Assembly (NCBI GenBank): GCA_008638375.1
Contig: CM018041.1
Coordinates: 4,455,501-4,519,500 of the forward strand
Direction: 5' to 3'
DNA length: 64,000 bases
DNA from: Nyssa sinensis
Lineage: Eukaryota > Streptophyta > Magnoliopsida > Cornales > Nyssaceae
Under the pieces are notes generated by a model. It was not told the DNA's origin. It searched no databases and saw nothing but the letters and a program-made list of their open reading frames with translations. How positions within the stretch are numbered: the stretch's first letter is position 1; every line of letters begins with the position of its first letter. The translations under genes and the position numbers were made by a program. Below are positions 35,326-47,674 of this stretch, in pieces.

Positions 35326-36540
35326 AACATACTTTTTTTTTTTTTTGTGAAAAAGAACTGGTATAAGAATTAAAGATTGTTAACATATATTATATATAAA
35401 GATAGAATCAACATCCATTGTATATATATAGACATAAAATCTCCATTGTCATATTGTATATCCCTTTCTTAGCTGCACCAACTCACTCTTTCCATATTTA
35501 GGATTGACCAACTCTCCCTCGATTTTTATCACGCTGTACAGAAAATTTTTAATGGTACTGCAAATCAAATTTTGAAATGTAAAAATAAAATATATTTTAA
35601 ACTGAAGGATCATCCTAACATCACTAAAAAAAACATATATACCTGATTTGCATGACTATTGTGTTTTTTCCATACAACCTTCCTACTAGACTTTTTTTTC
35701 GCTGAGTAGGCCTATAAAAAGACTCAATTGTAATACGTCTTACTCAATTTAATACAAATCATTCTCTCTCTTTTTCCATTGTTATTTTTTTTTTCAACAT
35801 ATTTGTTTCTCATCAGTCAGCAGATATTCATGAAATACTTAGAATTGAAACCTTCTAACACTAATACAACTCCTTATATATGAAGAGTGGCAAAAGAATA
35901 CCAACTTCCATTATGACTGTGAATAGAGAGAACTAAATTAAATGATATTTCATATCATATTACATATTACTATAGCAACCTTATCATTAACATTGCAATC
36001 ATTTTTGTGGTTTATAATAAAAGCAGCTTAATTCAATGAATGAAATCAAATTGAAAAATTATATAAAACTAGCAATACAAAATCATCTGGGTAGCATGCA
36101 ATTATAAGCAGTGATAGTCAACTTACTGATCATCAAATGAGCTGTAAAATCTGAATTGCAAACGCAATCTGCTTAATTCTGGCCTCTAATTTCCCTTGGA
36201 TTGAAGAAGGTGGAGATTGAGGACATGGGATTAATACTAAAGCCTAAGCCAAGTCAAAACTCCACAATCACATGTGATAATGGGCACTGCTTTGGTAGAG
36301 AAGGTGCCTTGTAAAAAAGCTCAAACAGATTTTTTTCTTCTTTTTGGTTTGTACACTCCTTAGAATAAAGTTCTCACTTTCCATTATTCTAAAAAACATT
36401 GCATGCAACTGATCATGAAACATCACATTTATAGAAACTCAAGTTGAGTACTGTTCAAATGAACAGGGTCAGATAATGATAATGCTATTAGAGTAGTGGA
36501 TCTCCAAAGGCATGTAGATGAATTGTTACTTGAATTTAGC
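35326..36540. other. Intergenic DNA and probable 3' UTR of the bHLH gene
   Basis: No gene. AT-rich. The 3' UTR of the minus-strand bHLH gene should lie just left of 36541. Confidence 0.4.
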
Positions 36541-37638
36541 TCATGCAGTGCTAATTACATCAGTCAGTTTTTGTTGCAGCACAGATAGTTCAACCCTTGT
36601 CAGATTGCCAACCTGCAGGGATGGTACATATATATAAAATGAGGTAATACGCACACACATGCAAATAACAACTTAAAATGAAACCCTAAACCTACAAATC
36701 GATGAATCTGCAGGCAGCAAGGGTACCTCAGATTGAATTGTGTGAAGTAACCTTTGGTTTACTTTGGTGGATACACAGCTAACAACAATAAGTCCTTCTT
36801 CAAGCAGTAGTTTCATCACTATTGATAGGGGGAACCCTTCCTCACTGAACCCACTGCTAATCACAATCTCCACACCGCCCCAGCATGGGCTGACTGTGAC
36901 AGTGACACTATGAGCCTGAGCCTGAGGCAAACTGCAGTTATTTGAGCTTCCACTGGCTGGGGCAAGAACGCTTGAATTGGACTTCTTTAGTTTCTCTCTC
37001 TTGATACCCAATTCTTTGATATTCTTTTGCAGGTGTTTTATGTACTTCACAGCCTCTTGCATGTGATCAGATATTGAACGCTTTCCCTGAAACACCATCA
37101 ACATAACCCTAAAAGCTTAATTATTCATCCAATGAAATTTTAGCCCCCACAAAACTGGAGAGAGAAGAAAAGGAAGGAATTAGATTTCTTCAGCTGACAA
37201 ATTTAAGAAGAAGAAGCCATGGCTAGCTGTTACCCTTTAACAGGATCTATATTTTTGGCACAATTATACAAAACCCATCAAAGTTGAGCAAATCAAGAAC
37301 ATGGGGAAAGAAGTAAAAAGAAACAGTTTCTTCACCTTGATGTATTCAAGAGGGAGTAATGATCGAAGCGAAGCATAAAGGTTAGCCATATCTTGCCTTC
37401 TTTGCCTTTCAATCTCTCTGTGCATGATTCTTCTCTGCTTGTTATCACGAATTCTTTCATCCTTATTTTCTTGAATAACAAACAGTCTCCCCCGCTTTTT
37501 TCCCACCTTACTGGTAAGATTACTGCCCTCTAGTGGAGCATGACCCGTGAGCGGATCTTGTTGGATTATTTGTTGTTGGCGGCTAGAAATAGAGGGGATC
37601 TGAAGCACCAGCTCATTGCTTTGGTGTAAAGGAATCAT
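36541..37638 (-). CDS. bHLH transcription factor (3 exons; bHLH36/118/120-like)
   Basis: Exons on the minus strand are 37638-37336, 37086-36727 and 36612-36541. All introns are GT-AG and phase 0, giving 244 residues starting [10 protein letters not shown] and ending TDVISTA. The basic region is HREIERQRR with H73, E77 and R81, the H-E-R set that contacts the E-box/G-box. Helix 1 is [13 protein letters not shown]. Intron 1 splits the loop after YIK, and exon 2 resumes [20 protein letters not shown] as helix 2. The C-terminal part ([35 protein letters not shown]) is an ACT-like dimerisation fold, usual in plant bHLH proteins. A nuclear DNA-binding dimer is expected. The subfamily (bHLH36/118/120/125 group) is recognised by pattern; target genes cannot be read from the sequence. 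Confidence 0.92.
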
Positions 37639-40600
37639 TGCACAAAGAAAATATGAGCTTTCAAAGCTCTCTCTCTCTTAGTGTATTAATGAAGGTGATA
37701 AAGGAGGAGATCCGTTTGTTAGGGTCTGAGATCTTCAATGGATCACCAAAGATGCCAAGATTCCCTGCAATCTCTTAACAGACAAAGAGATAATAGAACT
37801 GACATCACCATCCATTTTTTTAAAGCTTAAGCTTGCTTGTTGGTACTGTGCTTATGCACAACTACAGCCCCACCCATCTATATTCACACTTGGTGGTGGA
37901 CCAGCAACCCTACCGAAGCACATCTTCAAAACTAACAATATTTATGGACCGTCTGATCAGTATTAATTAATGTATAACAAGTGGAAGATTAATATTAGGA
38001 TGGACCCAAGTCTTATCAAATAGTGCAAGTGTCAACTCTTTACGCTCTTCACATCAGTTTGATTACCCATTTTCTTCATTATTATATAAAAAAAAAAAAA
38101 AGTGAGAAATTAGTTTTGGGAGAAAAAAAACTGATTTTCAATCCAAGTTAATTTAAAAAGGAAAACGTTTCATTTGGTTTATTGGATGACATGTCAATGG
38201 TTATTTTATAATTAATAGATGTATTTTACCTTTTTATTTATATTTTAAGAAAGAGTATTGATATATGATGTCATCTAATAAACCAAACCGATTTACATAA
38301 TATTACTCCAAAAAAAAAGTCTAGGAATGCTCATTTTCGGAAACAATATAGAGATCAAAACTCACTACTCTTAGCCATCATGTATCATAAATTATCCGGT
38401 GAGAATGCCATACCAATTCATTGTGTGACAGTATCTCACAAATTTTTAAATTTTTCATGAATCTTAAAGAACTAGTTCTCTCACAAATATAAGAGTTTTA
38501 AAGACTTTATGAGATATTATCATGTAATAACGTTGTATGACAGTATTAATAAATATTACTTTGTGATGGACATATGCTACTGTCTGACCAAATTGCATTG
38601 TTTTAGGCTTGAGAAACACGCTTTTTCTATTTTTAAGATTTTCTATCCTTGATAACTTTGCATAGTTATTCTAAACTAACAATTTTTACTGTCTTTTAAG
38701 TACTTTTCTAGTAGCTGGGATTTCTCTATTACTTAAATCTTTCGATAGATTTACGATTTCTATCTCTATATATGATTATAATTTGCCTTGCAGGAACATA
38801 TTTAGATCATTGTTAATAATATTGAGTTTAGTTTTCAAAGATATTTCTGTCATTAATTCGTGGGAGATTTCAGATTGTGTATATTGATATTCTCATATCC
38901 CATTTCTTACAAACAAATCACGAAAATGGGAGATGCAAAAATAGGTGTACAATCAAAATAGCAGCTCCTCTAGCAGAAGAAAGCAACAGCAGCTAAAGAC
39001 ACAGCTGTCAAAACTGAAATAGTAGTTGTACCTTAGTCTTAAAAGATTTTCAATCAAGGAAATCGTATTAATTTTGATGATAATAAAGTATTATCTATGT
39101 AGATTGAAATAGGTTATTAAAGTAAAAGAAGATTGTTGACCAAAAAATGATAAAATCTATCAAGGTAAAGGATTTTACTTAAGAACATATTTGAGGCAAG
39201 AATCAAAACAAGTGGAATGTTCTCGATCATGATGAATAAGTAAATGAACACATTCAAGCTCAATAATTCAAAACAGGTTAAGTGAAAACTTTTTATTTTC
39301 CTTGTTTTAGATTTTGAGTGATTTGAAATTAGATTAATTATTGGTCGTAAACTCTTACTATTTAAAATGATCAATTAAGAACTAATTTTAAATAATTTTT
39401 CAAAACAAACAAATATCATACTTTAAGTTTTGAAATATCAAAAGTTTTTGATAAAAGTACACTGAGAAAAATAAACTAGAAGACACTCACTGTTCAAACC
39501 AGTTGACCAGTTCATAGAACCAGTCGACTGATTCTTAAGACTTATTTTTATACTAATCAAACCAATCGATCAGTTCCAAAAACTAGTCGACTGAATGATA
39601 TTTTTTCACAAAAAAACCTGAATTCACCATCGAATACACTCGACTTCACTCAAAAATCAATGTTCTAAATCCACCGCTCTACACCAAACGAAAAAAAAAA
39701 ATTTACTAAAAATCTCTCATGTGGTTGGCCCGTGTGCATATAATCCCATGTGGTATAAAAGTTTATATTTAATCCCCTTGTCGTTAAAATTAAAATGAAA
39801 TTCATAATATCATTAACAAAAAATACCAAAAGATCAAAATAACGTCATATTCTTTTCAAAATTTAGGATATAAATGTACACACATAACCCCTGTAATATG
39901 TGATAAAATATACATAACTCACGTATTTAGTGCGTAAAAGATACACATAATATATTTTAACGAATAAATTGATAATTTTACTTTAATTTTAATTATAATA
40001 AAATAAATGTCTACTTTTAGACCAAAGAAAATTATGTGCAAACCACCTAATCACGTGAGAGTTACGAGTAATTTCCCTCCCACTCACAAAAAATAAAAAT
40101 AAAAAATACTTCGATTCACATTTGATCTGATCTTCAGTTTCTCTCCCAAAGCTAATAATGGAGGGAAATATAATATTTTGATGAATTTTCTACTGAATGG
40201 GAAAAGAATTGTGGTCCCGCTGTGGTGGGAGAAAGAGGAAAGAAAAGCATAGACAGCCGCACCAACAGTATCAAGGGGAAGATATCCGGCAGATATATAT
40301 CTATATATATATGGGGAGAATAATCTTAAACTATCAGTGCATGAGTTGTACATGGAGTTTTATCAAAGCAAGCCAATATAAAAAGAGTCTTCAGAGCATT
40401 GCTTAGCAGCTTCTTTTGCTTGCCGAATTGTCCTCAATTCATTGTTTATATCACTAATGGTGGTTAAACTGGCGAGAAGTAAAACATTGGGTATATATCA
40501 CTTATATATAGATCCTGAAGCTTCCTCACAAAAAATTAAAAAAAAAAAAGATTCACTGAACTCAGGCCACTCGCGGATCTAGGGGCAGACAAAGAAGGCC

Positions 40601-41528
40601 ATGATCTTTCTAAAATTTTGAAAAAAAAACAAATTTTTAATTATTATTTTATTAAAAGTTTTTGAAAATTAGGAGTTTTTGAAAATTTTTTGATGTATAC
40701 ATTTTCATATCCGGACATAATTTCTAAATTAATAACTTATCCCTTCGTATTCAAATAGTGCGAATGTACATGCATCACTCATGCTTTTGATTCCTCGAGT
40801 CAGCATTCATCAGTTTCAAATTTCTTTATTCGAAAAGTTTTTGCATGACTCGAGTTCGTCTATGTCATGTGTACATGTTATCTAATTTTAAGAAGAAAAA
40901 ATTTGTTTTTCTTACAAGGCATAGATGATTGAATATCGCCTAAAAATTTCAAACCAAACTGACAGGCAGGCTTGAATCACAGAAGAACCCATAAAAAGTC
41001 ACACCCACCAGATATTATTAATTTCCCAGAATAATGGAGGTCATGGGTATTTTTTATTTGACATGATTGAGGCCACATGAGTAATTGGATTAAAAATTAT
41101 AATATGGTATTATATATCCTTCCTCTTTCAGGATGATGACACTGACAATGCAATATGGCTCTCCCCATAATAAGTTAAATAAGTCGCACCAAAAATTTAT
41201 TCATGGGAGAAGATACTTGTTTGGGAATCCTTAAACCCTGAGAGCCATCGACAAAGGAGGGAGAGAAAGTGTCAAAAGGGAAAGAAGAGTAGACAATCAA
41301 TGTAATCCACCGTCTCATCTTTTATATATATATATATTTGATACAAAGATGGGGAAAGGAAATAGAACACATGCCAAGTAAAGAGTGAACACTCGGGGCC
41401 TATAGTGTATATTTTTAAACACTAAGAAATTATGCAGCTGCTATACCGCAAGAATATTATTGCATTGGAACTTATCATAACTTTTTTCTTAATAAAAAAC
41501 GCTGATCTGATAACCAAAATAAAATATA

Positions 41529-41564
<36 letters not shown>
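37639..41564. other. Intergenic DNA, no gene supported
   Basis: The first few hundred bases are the upstream region of the bHLH gene and include a GAGAGAGA-type tract next to the start codon. Around 39480-39600 words such as CCAGTTGACCAGTT and AGTCGACTGA recur, typical of a dispersed plant repeat. TA-rich microsatellites occur at about 41322-41337 and 41533-41564. Confidence 0.45.
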
Positions 41565-41569
<5 letters not shown>

Positions 41570-41870
41570 CCACTCCAAGCATTTAAAAAAATAAATCAGA
41601 TATGAGTTCCTTCAAAAGAATTGAAAAAAATATATACTTGGGTGTGTGTGTATGTGTGTAATCAACCACTTCAAGCATTTAAAATAAAAATTAAAAAAAA
41701 AAAACAGATATGAGTTCCTTCAAAAGAATTGATAAATAAATAATAATAAAAAAAAAAAACTACTTGGGTGTGTGTGTGTATTCAGCCACTTCAAGCATTT
41801 AAAAATTCAAAAAAAAAAAAATCAGATATGAGTTCCTTTAAAATAATTGGGAAAAAAACTACCTGGGTGT
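41565..41870 (+). repeat. Three-unit tandem repeat (96-120 bp units)
   Basis: Units start at 41565, 41661 and 41781. Each contains CA.CCACT.CAAGCATTTAAA, an A-rich spacer, CAGATATGAGTTCCTT and TACTTGGGTGTGTGT. They differ mostly in A-run and GT-run length. Confidence 0.9.
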
Positions 41871-42023
41871 AAATTATGCGGCTTTTTTCTTTTTTGAATA
41901 TTTGGAAAAAAAAAATAGTCATTGTACATATAAATGTCAATTCATATTGAAAAAGACACTGACGAATGCAACAATCATTAGGCATTGATTAAATACAGAA
42001 TGAGATAAAACCATCCCGAATGT
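41871..42023. other. Short intergenic / 3' UTR segment
   Basis: Lies between the tandem repeat and the stop codon of the unidentified minus-strand gene; probably its 3' UTR. Confidence 0.3.
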
Positions 42024-43025
42024 TTAGCTCTCTGTTTTTATCTCCTTCAGAAACTTCAGCTTCAAGAAAAGAAGTTTGATCTCATATGGTTTTTTATCAG
42101 CTGCCCTTGTCACTAGATTGGTCCATCTGGAATTAAATTAGTGAAAAAAAAAAATCAAACTTCAGAGAACAGCAATCATAATAATAAAAGTGAATTTATA
42201 AAAAGAAAAGAGAAAGTCACTTGTTTTCATCCTTCAAATTTTATATTCAACATAAATCATCAACATGACTCACTGTACATTGGGCAAATGATTTGAACTC
42301 TGAGAATCTGATGCCATTCCCAAGTCCCAGACAAAGCATTGACACTTTCTTATCTTACCTAATGTCAATGACATATGCTTCCTCTGTCATTGTAATTAAA
42401 CAACCAGTAGTTCAATTTGTCCTCAACTGATACCTGGATGCAGGGCATATAAATGACAAGCAGGGAAAAAAATATTTTTCCGATTTTTTTCCAGGGAAAG
42501 CTCACCTTTACCTTCAGACCAAAGCATGCTAACCAAAACAAAAGCAAGAAATGGCTCATCTTCTCTTTTCTTAATAAAAAATGTTATGTTGACAAGAGAT
42601 TCTGGAAATAGGGAGCTATCAGAAAACTCATTTCCATTATAATTACAGTAGAAAATTTTGCAAGGAGCTAGTCCCACAATTATATCCGGAAACCTGTATG
42701 CAAACAGTTTCTGTTTGATTTTTTTATACCATGTAAACTTATCTGAAATGATAAAACCTAAGAAATATGATGAGAGTTTTCAACATTCTAACTGCAATTG
42801 GAAAATGAAATAAAGAATTTTCTTATATGAAAATTCTAAATGAATACTTTCAGCATTTGGAGAATTGTTGAACCTTTTTTTTTTAATCCTTTGAACCTTC
42901 AGAAAATAGTGAAATGCAAACAAACAAAAACACGGTAACCTTAAGACAGAAGAAAGACACAGAAATCTCAAATGATCACACCATTCCAGTAAAAATTCTG
43001 TGCATCTTGTTTCCACATTACAAAA
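42024..43025 (-). CDS. 3' end of an unidentified multi-exon gene
   Basis: Four short exons can be chained on the minus strand with consistent phase: 43025-42940, 42693-42512 (or to 42506), 42383-42359 and 42126-42024, ending in TAA. The intervening introns all begin GT and end AG. The chained frame gives 131 residues, with pieces ETRCTEFLLEWCDHLRFLCL, VGLAPCKIFYCNYNGNEF, DEPFLAFVLVSMLW, EEAYVIDIRWTNLV and KPYEIKLLFLKLKFLKEIK. I do not recognise the family. The third exon is only 25 bp, which is unusual. An alternative reading extends that exon (42390-42288, reading RKHMSLTLGKIRK..). The gene must continue upstream, where a second copy of the first exon lies at 45175-45090. No start codon or promoter was found. 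Confidence 0.45.
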
Positions 43026-43041
43026 CTTAAGTTACATTACC
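42820..43041 (-). repeat. Duplicated segment, copy 1 (contains an 86-bp candidate exon)
   Basis: About 220 bp, roughly 90% identical by eye to 44974-45192, in the same orientation. It includes the candidate exon 43025-42940 and part of its downstream intron. Confidence 0.9.
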
Positions 43042-43249
43042 AGCATTATTCTTACAAATAAGTAAATAAATATATAAAAAAACAAATAACCCATTCTTAA
43101 GGATAACAGAACTAGAAAATATGCCCTTGTGTTGTGCACTACAAATCCTTGGCTAGCTCATAATTTCAAAATACTCGCCAACTCCTGACCCGTTTGGTAG
43201 CTGATGTATGAGATTTTGAGAATTGGATAACAACAAAAGATCAGTTAAT

Positions 43250-43783
43250 AGATGTTGGGGGGCTATATTTATTTTCAATAATCTCCAACGGAGAGGCATT
43301 CATTTGGTTAATAGATGTTGCATGTGCAAAAGAGAGGAGGAGAATGTGGACCACTTGCTTGTTCATTGCAGGTGGGCTCGGGATGCTTGGTGCTTAGTCG
43401 TATTCATTTTTTGTTGTGCTTGGGTAATACCGGCATCAATGAAGGATATTTTGCTTTGTTGGAATAGCAGTAGGGTGAAAGGCGAGGCACAGAAGATTTG
43501 GAAAATGGCCCCCTTGTGTTTGGTCTGGTGCATTTGTAGAGAGCGCAATCGAAAGATTTTTGATGGGGAGGAACTTCCTTCATTTGTCTTTAAAGATAAG
43601 TTCTTGAGATTGCTTTTCTTTTGGACCAAAAAGGCCCACCTACTGGGTGCTGGCTCTTTACTGGATTTTTTTGGGGTCTTAAGACCTTTTTTGTAGGGTA
43701 TTTTCGTAAAGGCTTTTGTTGTAAATTCGGGATTCGCCACCCGCGGCAGCTTTTGAATATAATACCTTCACTTATCAAAAAAT
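43250..43783 (+). mobile_element. 5'-truncated LINE (L1 type), 3' end
   Basis: A frame through 43250-43696 encodes the C-terminus of a plant L1 reverse transcriptase, the zf-RVT zinc-binding domain: NLQRRGIHLVNRCCMCKREE, VDHLLVHCRWARDAW, WKMAPLCLVWCICRERNRKIF. The 3' end is TTCACTTATCAAAAAA. Similar 10-bp sequences ATCAGTTAAT (43240-43249) and ATCAGCTAAT (43784-43793) flank it and may be an aged target duplication. The 5' 90% of the element is missing, as usual for abortive LINE insertions. It lies between the two copies of the duplicated exon. Confidence 0.85.
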
Positions 43784-43793
43784 ATCAGCTAAT

Positions 43794-44973
43794 GACCTCT
43801 TTTGGTATTAAAAAAAAAAAGAATTTACTGGGAAAGGCCCAATTTCTATCTTTTGTGCAGTAAAGTCCAACCATCCAATAAACTGATTATTTGGGTTGTC
43901 CTCTTTGGGTTCTTCACAGAAAATGTAATAATAAGGATGGGTAGGTTGTTCTGCTTGACCAAGCAAAGTCAGTAAAGAAATTGTGAAATTGTGGATGGGT
44001 GATCCTCTGAATTCTTAGAGAAATTGAGGGAAAGATCACCAGTTGTTTTAAAATGGTTACAAAATAAAATAAAGGCACATTTTATTGTTTTTCCAATTTC
44101 TTCTTATTTTTTTTAACCATTTTAAATCAATTTAGGTTCTACTCCTGATTCTTTTCAAAATAAACCAATGAAGATGATGCTGTTGAGCTTTTGGTGATTG
44201 CAGCATCACTTGGCAAGTTGGCATTGATGGTTGTAGGCGCTGAATGATCGTGACTTAATATATATTTATTAAAAGACGCAAAATCAAGTGATTAGGACCA
44301 AGAAAAAGTGTTAAACATAGAATAGCAGAAGCATAGAAAGATTGAAGAAAGACGAGTGATAAAACGTTCTAGAAGAATAAGCAATTTCTATAGTCCAACT
44401 GTATGACAATCACTACAACCAGTTGTGAAGGGATTTATGTGTCAAGACATCAAGGATTCCTACCAGAACAAAAGGTCAATTGCCTTGAGATTCAAACTGA
44501 TCATCAAAATTTCACAAGAAAGAAGCTCTCCCCTCCCCCTTTTCAACTAAAAAACCTGCACGTTGATAGTGCCTCACTTGATTCAGTCGATGAAAATGGT
44601 GATGGTATGACAACATGCCAGATACATCATTAGTCCAAAAGGAAATGGCCAAAAAAAGTGTTAGAACCACTTTCCAAACAGTTTAAGATGATTGTGGAGC
44701 AGACGGCAAATTTGAAGATGATGCTATGAAGTTTGACACCATTATGGCACCTTTTACTACAACATGGAGGCACCATGAGGAGTTTTGCTTCTAGATTGTT
44801 TCAAGCATTCAGAAAAGTGCAAGGAAGACAAGAATTTTCAGAACTGCACATAAGATAGGAGCTTAGTCAGCTGATTCTAGAGCAGGGAGCTGAAGCACAC
44901 CATTACGGCACTACCACTGGCCTTACAGCCAGCTAGTAGTGAATTAAAAGAGTTCAACATTAATAAGTCCTAT
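43794..44973. other. Spacer between the duplicated exon copies
   Basis: No supportable frame; presumably intronic DNA of the unidentified gene or intergenic. Confidence 0.35.
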
Positions 44974-45192
44974 CTTATGTGAAATTTCTAAATGAATACT
45001 TTTAGCATTTGGAGCATTGTTGAACCTTTTTTTTTTCCTTTGAACCTTCAGAAACTATTGAAATGCAAACAAACAAAAACACGGGTAACCTTAAGACGGC
45101 AGAAAGACATAGAAATCTCAAATGATCACACCATTCCAATAAAAATTCTGTGCATCTTGTTTCCACAGTACAAAACTTAAGTTACATTACAA
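44974..45192 (-). repeat. Duplicated segment, copy 2 (contains a second copy of the 86-bp candidate exon)
   Basis: Same orientation as 42820-43041. The candidate exon here is 45175-45090. It is also 86 bp with an open frame and conserved flanking AG and GT; two residues differ (N to T and S to A). Confidence 0.9.
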
Positions 45193-46024
45193 GATGAGAA
45201 CATTCCAGTAAAATGTTCTTCATTTGGCAACTACTTCAGAATCTTGGTTTCCTACTCTTACTTTAGGTCTCCTGGGTATGTTCGATTGGGAAAAGTACAA
45301 AACTAACAATAAATAGTGATTTTTTAACTTGTTTGTTACTGGAATATCCTTATCTTGTACTTTATCTTAGGCTGCATTCTGTTCATCTATGAATTATGCA
45401 TTTTCTTTATGAAATGATAGACTTCTGCAGCTCCATACATAAACCAAGATCCTATAAAAGGTATCGAGTTGGATACACAACAATTTTTGTTCACTCCCAC
45501 CATCCACAAATACCCTCTTTGTAACAGAGTCCATGACATGGAAGTTATAGGTGTTTCAGCATTTACTTTGAGGATTAAAAATATATTGAGAAAATGAAAG
45601 GAAAAAAAAAAAAAAGAGAGAAAAATATATATAAATGCCATGACAGAGAGCAATCCTATGCTTTTAACAATAATTATTCCAGGAATTGCAAGTCTACTAG
45701 ACAAGCAGACAGCATATAAAATCACCAAGAACCATAAAATTTGCTTACCTTGAAGGCTCTATCCAGGCACAGATGAAAGGACTGAGTGGTCAACCAGAAT
45801 ACCAAATTAACTCTGCCAAAAAATGTCAAAACGCTGTTAGCATTGTTGTTAGTTCACAAGGAGGAGGTAAAGATTCAAATATAATTGATATTACCTTGAT
45901 AAATCAACAATAAAATTTGATTTTGATAGACCCACCACCTTTCATCCCCAACCATACACTGAATAAAAGCAGCAGTTGTGACATAAAGGAGTCATATAGG
46001 TACAAGTGTAAGGGAAGATAGGTC
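45193..46024. other. Non-coding or intronic DNA
   Basis: At 45570-45420 on the minus strand two frames stay open together (one reads HVMDSVTKRVFVDGGSEQ). It could be an exon of the unidentified gene, but no good acceptor was found. Confidence 0.3.
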
Positions 46025-46042
46025 AAAGCTGCAACATCTATT

Positions 46043-46143
46043 TTTTATTTTTTGATAGGTAAGTGACCCTCAGGGTGGGAGTTGAACCTGGGACCTTTGG
46101 CTATTACCCAAGCCTCTTCCCAACTCATCCAAACCCAAGGGTT
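46043..46143 (-). mobile_element. SINE (tRNA-derived) with target-site duplication
   Basis: About 101 bp on the minus strand, flanked by the perfect 18-bp direct repeat AAAGCTGCAACATCTATT (46025-46042 and 46144-46161). Read on the minus strand it starts near TTGGATGAGTTGGGAAG (A-box-like), has a B-box-like CAGGTTCAACTCCCA and ends CTATCAAAAAATAAAAAA. These are Pol III promoter boxes of a tRNA-type SINE. The TATCAAAAAA end resembles the LINE 3' end at 43783. Confidence 0.85.
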
Positions 46144-46746
46144 AAAGCTGCAACATCTATTATTGTATATTTAACTCAGAAATTACTGAACAGTGTAACT
46201 AGTCAAGGGAACACATGATTTTAACTCAGGTTGCAATATATCATAGAATTTTCATTTTTTAGATGGCTAGGACAATTACTTTTACCTGAAAAACCAAAAA
46301 GGAATCGCATATCGTTCACCTACTGGATTTGGAATATTTCTTGCCTATATTATCAAAAGAAAAATCTATCTAGAAAACTACAAGGTCCACAACCTTTCTT
46401 GATAATGATGGTAGGAGGAAAAAAAAGAAGGGAAGAACAAAAATTTTTGCCTCCAGAATTTGTTGTAGTTTCAACAGTCAAAATCAAAGCAATTAGTGGA
46501 CAGAAAAAAGAATCCAAAAATCTTGAACAATTAGAACATCCATTTATTTATACAGAAAGAGAAACCTTGGAAATTAAGGCATTTATACAGTCAGATGAGG
46601 GACGTAACTTTATGATTGTACCATTGCTATGCTATATATCAAAATATGTGTGAATTTGCTCAACTTTTTAGGAAAGTAAAACTCCAAAGTATAATATGAT
46701 TTAAATTGACTACAAATGCCTCTTTTCTTATTTATTGGAGACTTAC

Positions 46747-46839
46747 AGAAAATTTGTCAACAATCCCAATAACAGGATGAATTTTCTAGGCGGGATTCCT
46801 AGACAGATTTTAGCAGAGGAAAAGACTCTCCCAAGTCTG
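46747..46839 (-). other. Candidate exon, unidentified
   Basis: Between an AG (acceptor) and GTAAGT (donor) the minus strand has one open frame of 30 codons: RLGRVFSSAKICLG..PRKFILLLGLLTNF. It may belong upstream in the unidentified gene ending at 42024. It is not recognised and too short for certainty. Confidence 0.3.
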
Positions 46840-47674
46840 CTAACCACTTTCTACATAAGACGCTATATATGGCAGAGAGATGCTGTTTTGAATAACTTGT
46901 TCAAGCAAAAAAACCTCAATGATCTTTTGTGTATATAGAGAAGCACATATGTATGCACAGAGTTAAAGCCTTAATATAGCACAGACCTCAATGCTCAGGG
47001 AAGAAAAAAGGCCTCAATTAGGATCTGCTACCGATCAGCAAGTTTAGAAGCTTTTCCTTCCCTGAACCTCCTAGTAAAGTCACAAGAACAGTTCCAATTG
47101 GAATTCAAATGCCATTAAACATTGAAAGAGATTTTTAGCTTCATTTTTTTTAAAGTATTGCAAAGAGATATTAGCTTCCACTTGTGACCATGTGCACTGA
47201 GAATTTAATGAATCAGGTCAGCAGTTTTAACAACTTCCTGATGGGGACTATGAACTCTTCTTGCTAGGAAGCTACTTTATATTATCCTCAAGCTACATGC
47301 AATTCTATATGCCCTGCTGTCCAAACCCAATAAGCATCCATCTCATTTTGAACCTAATATCTCAGCACAGCTCTGTATCATATAATTAATATCACCTTCA
47401 AATCTCAGCATCAACTATATCGGCCTTTATCATATTCTCATATCTATTTTTTCAGCTGAAACTGTTGAAAATAGAAATGAAGAAAGACATTGCTAAAACT
47501 AAGCTTCCAAAAAGACTTCATCACCTCCTTCTTCAATAATCTCTTATGCCAGAACTCAAATTTCTACCTTCTCAACCATGTTAAGTTCCGCCTCTTAATT
47601 TTGCAATAGAAAAGTGAACTTTTTCTCACTCCGTCCTATAATCTTAACTTAGTTTTAGCAGCTTGAACTTTTTT
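46840..47674. other. Non-coding DNA, nothing supported
   Basis: No frame, repeat or element could be supported here. Confidence 0.35.

Noticed and set aside
36673..36726. End of bHLH exon 2 as [16 protein letters not shown]
   Set aside because: A GT donor at 36726 and an acceptor at 36613 give [16 protein letters not shown], which fits the family's C-terminus better.
37264..37335. Extension of bHLH exon 1 past YIK (KVKKLFLF...)
   Set aside because: It reads into intron 1; the helix 2 sequence GKRSISDHM is in the next exon with matching phase.
46231..46653. Plus-strand frame of 140 codons
   Set aside because: Lysine/phenylalanine-rich composition of AT-rich DNA, no motif, no splice context.
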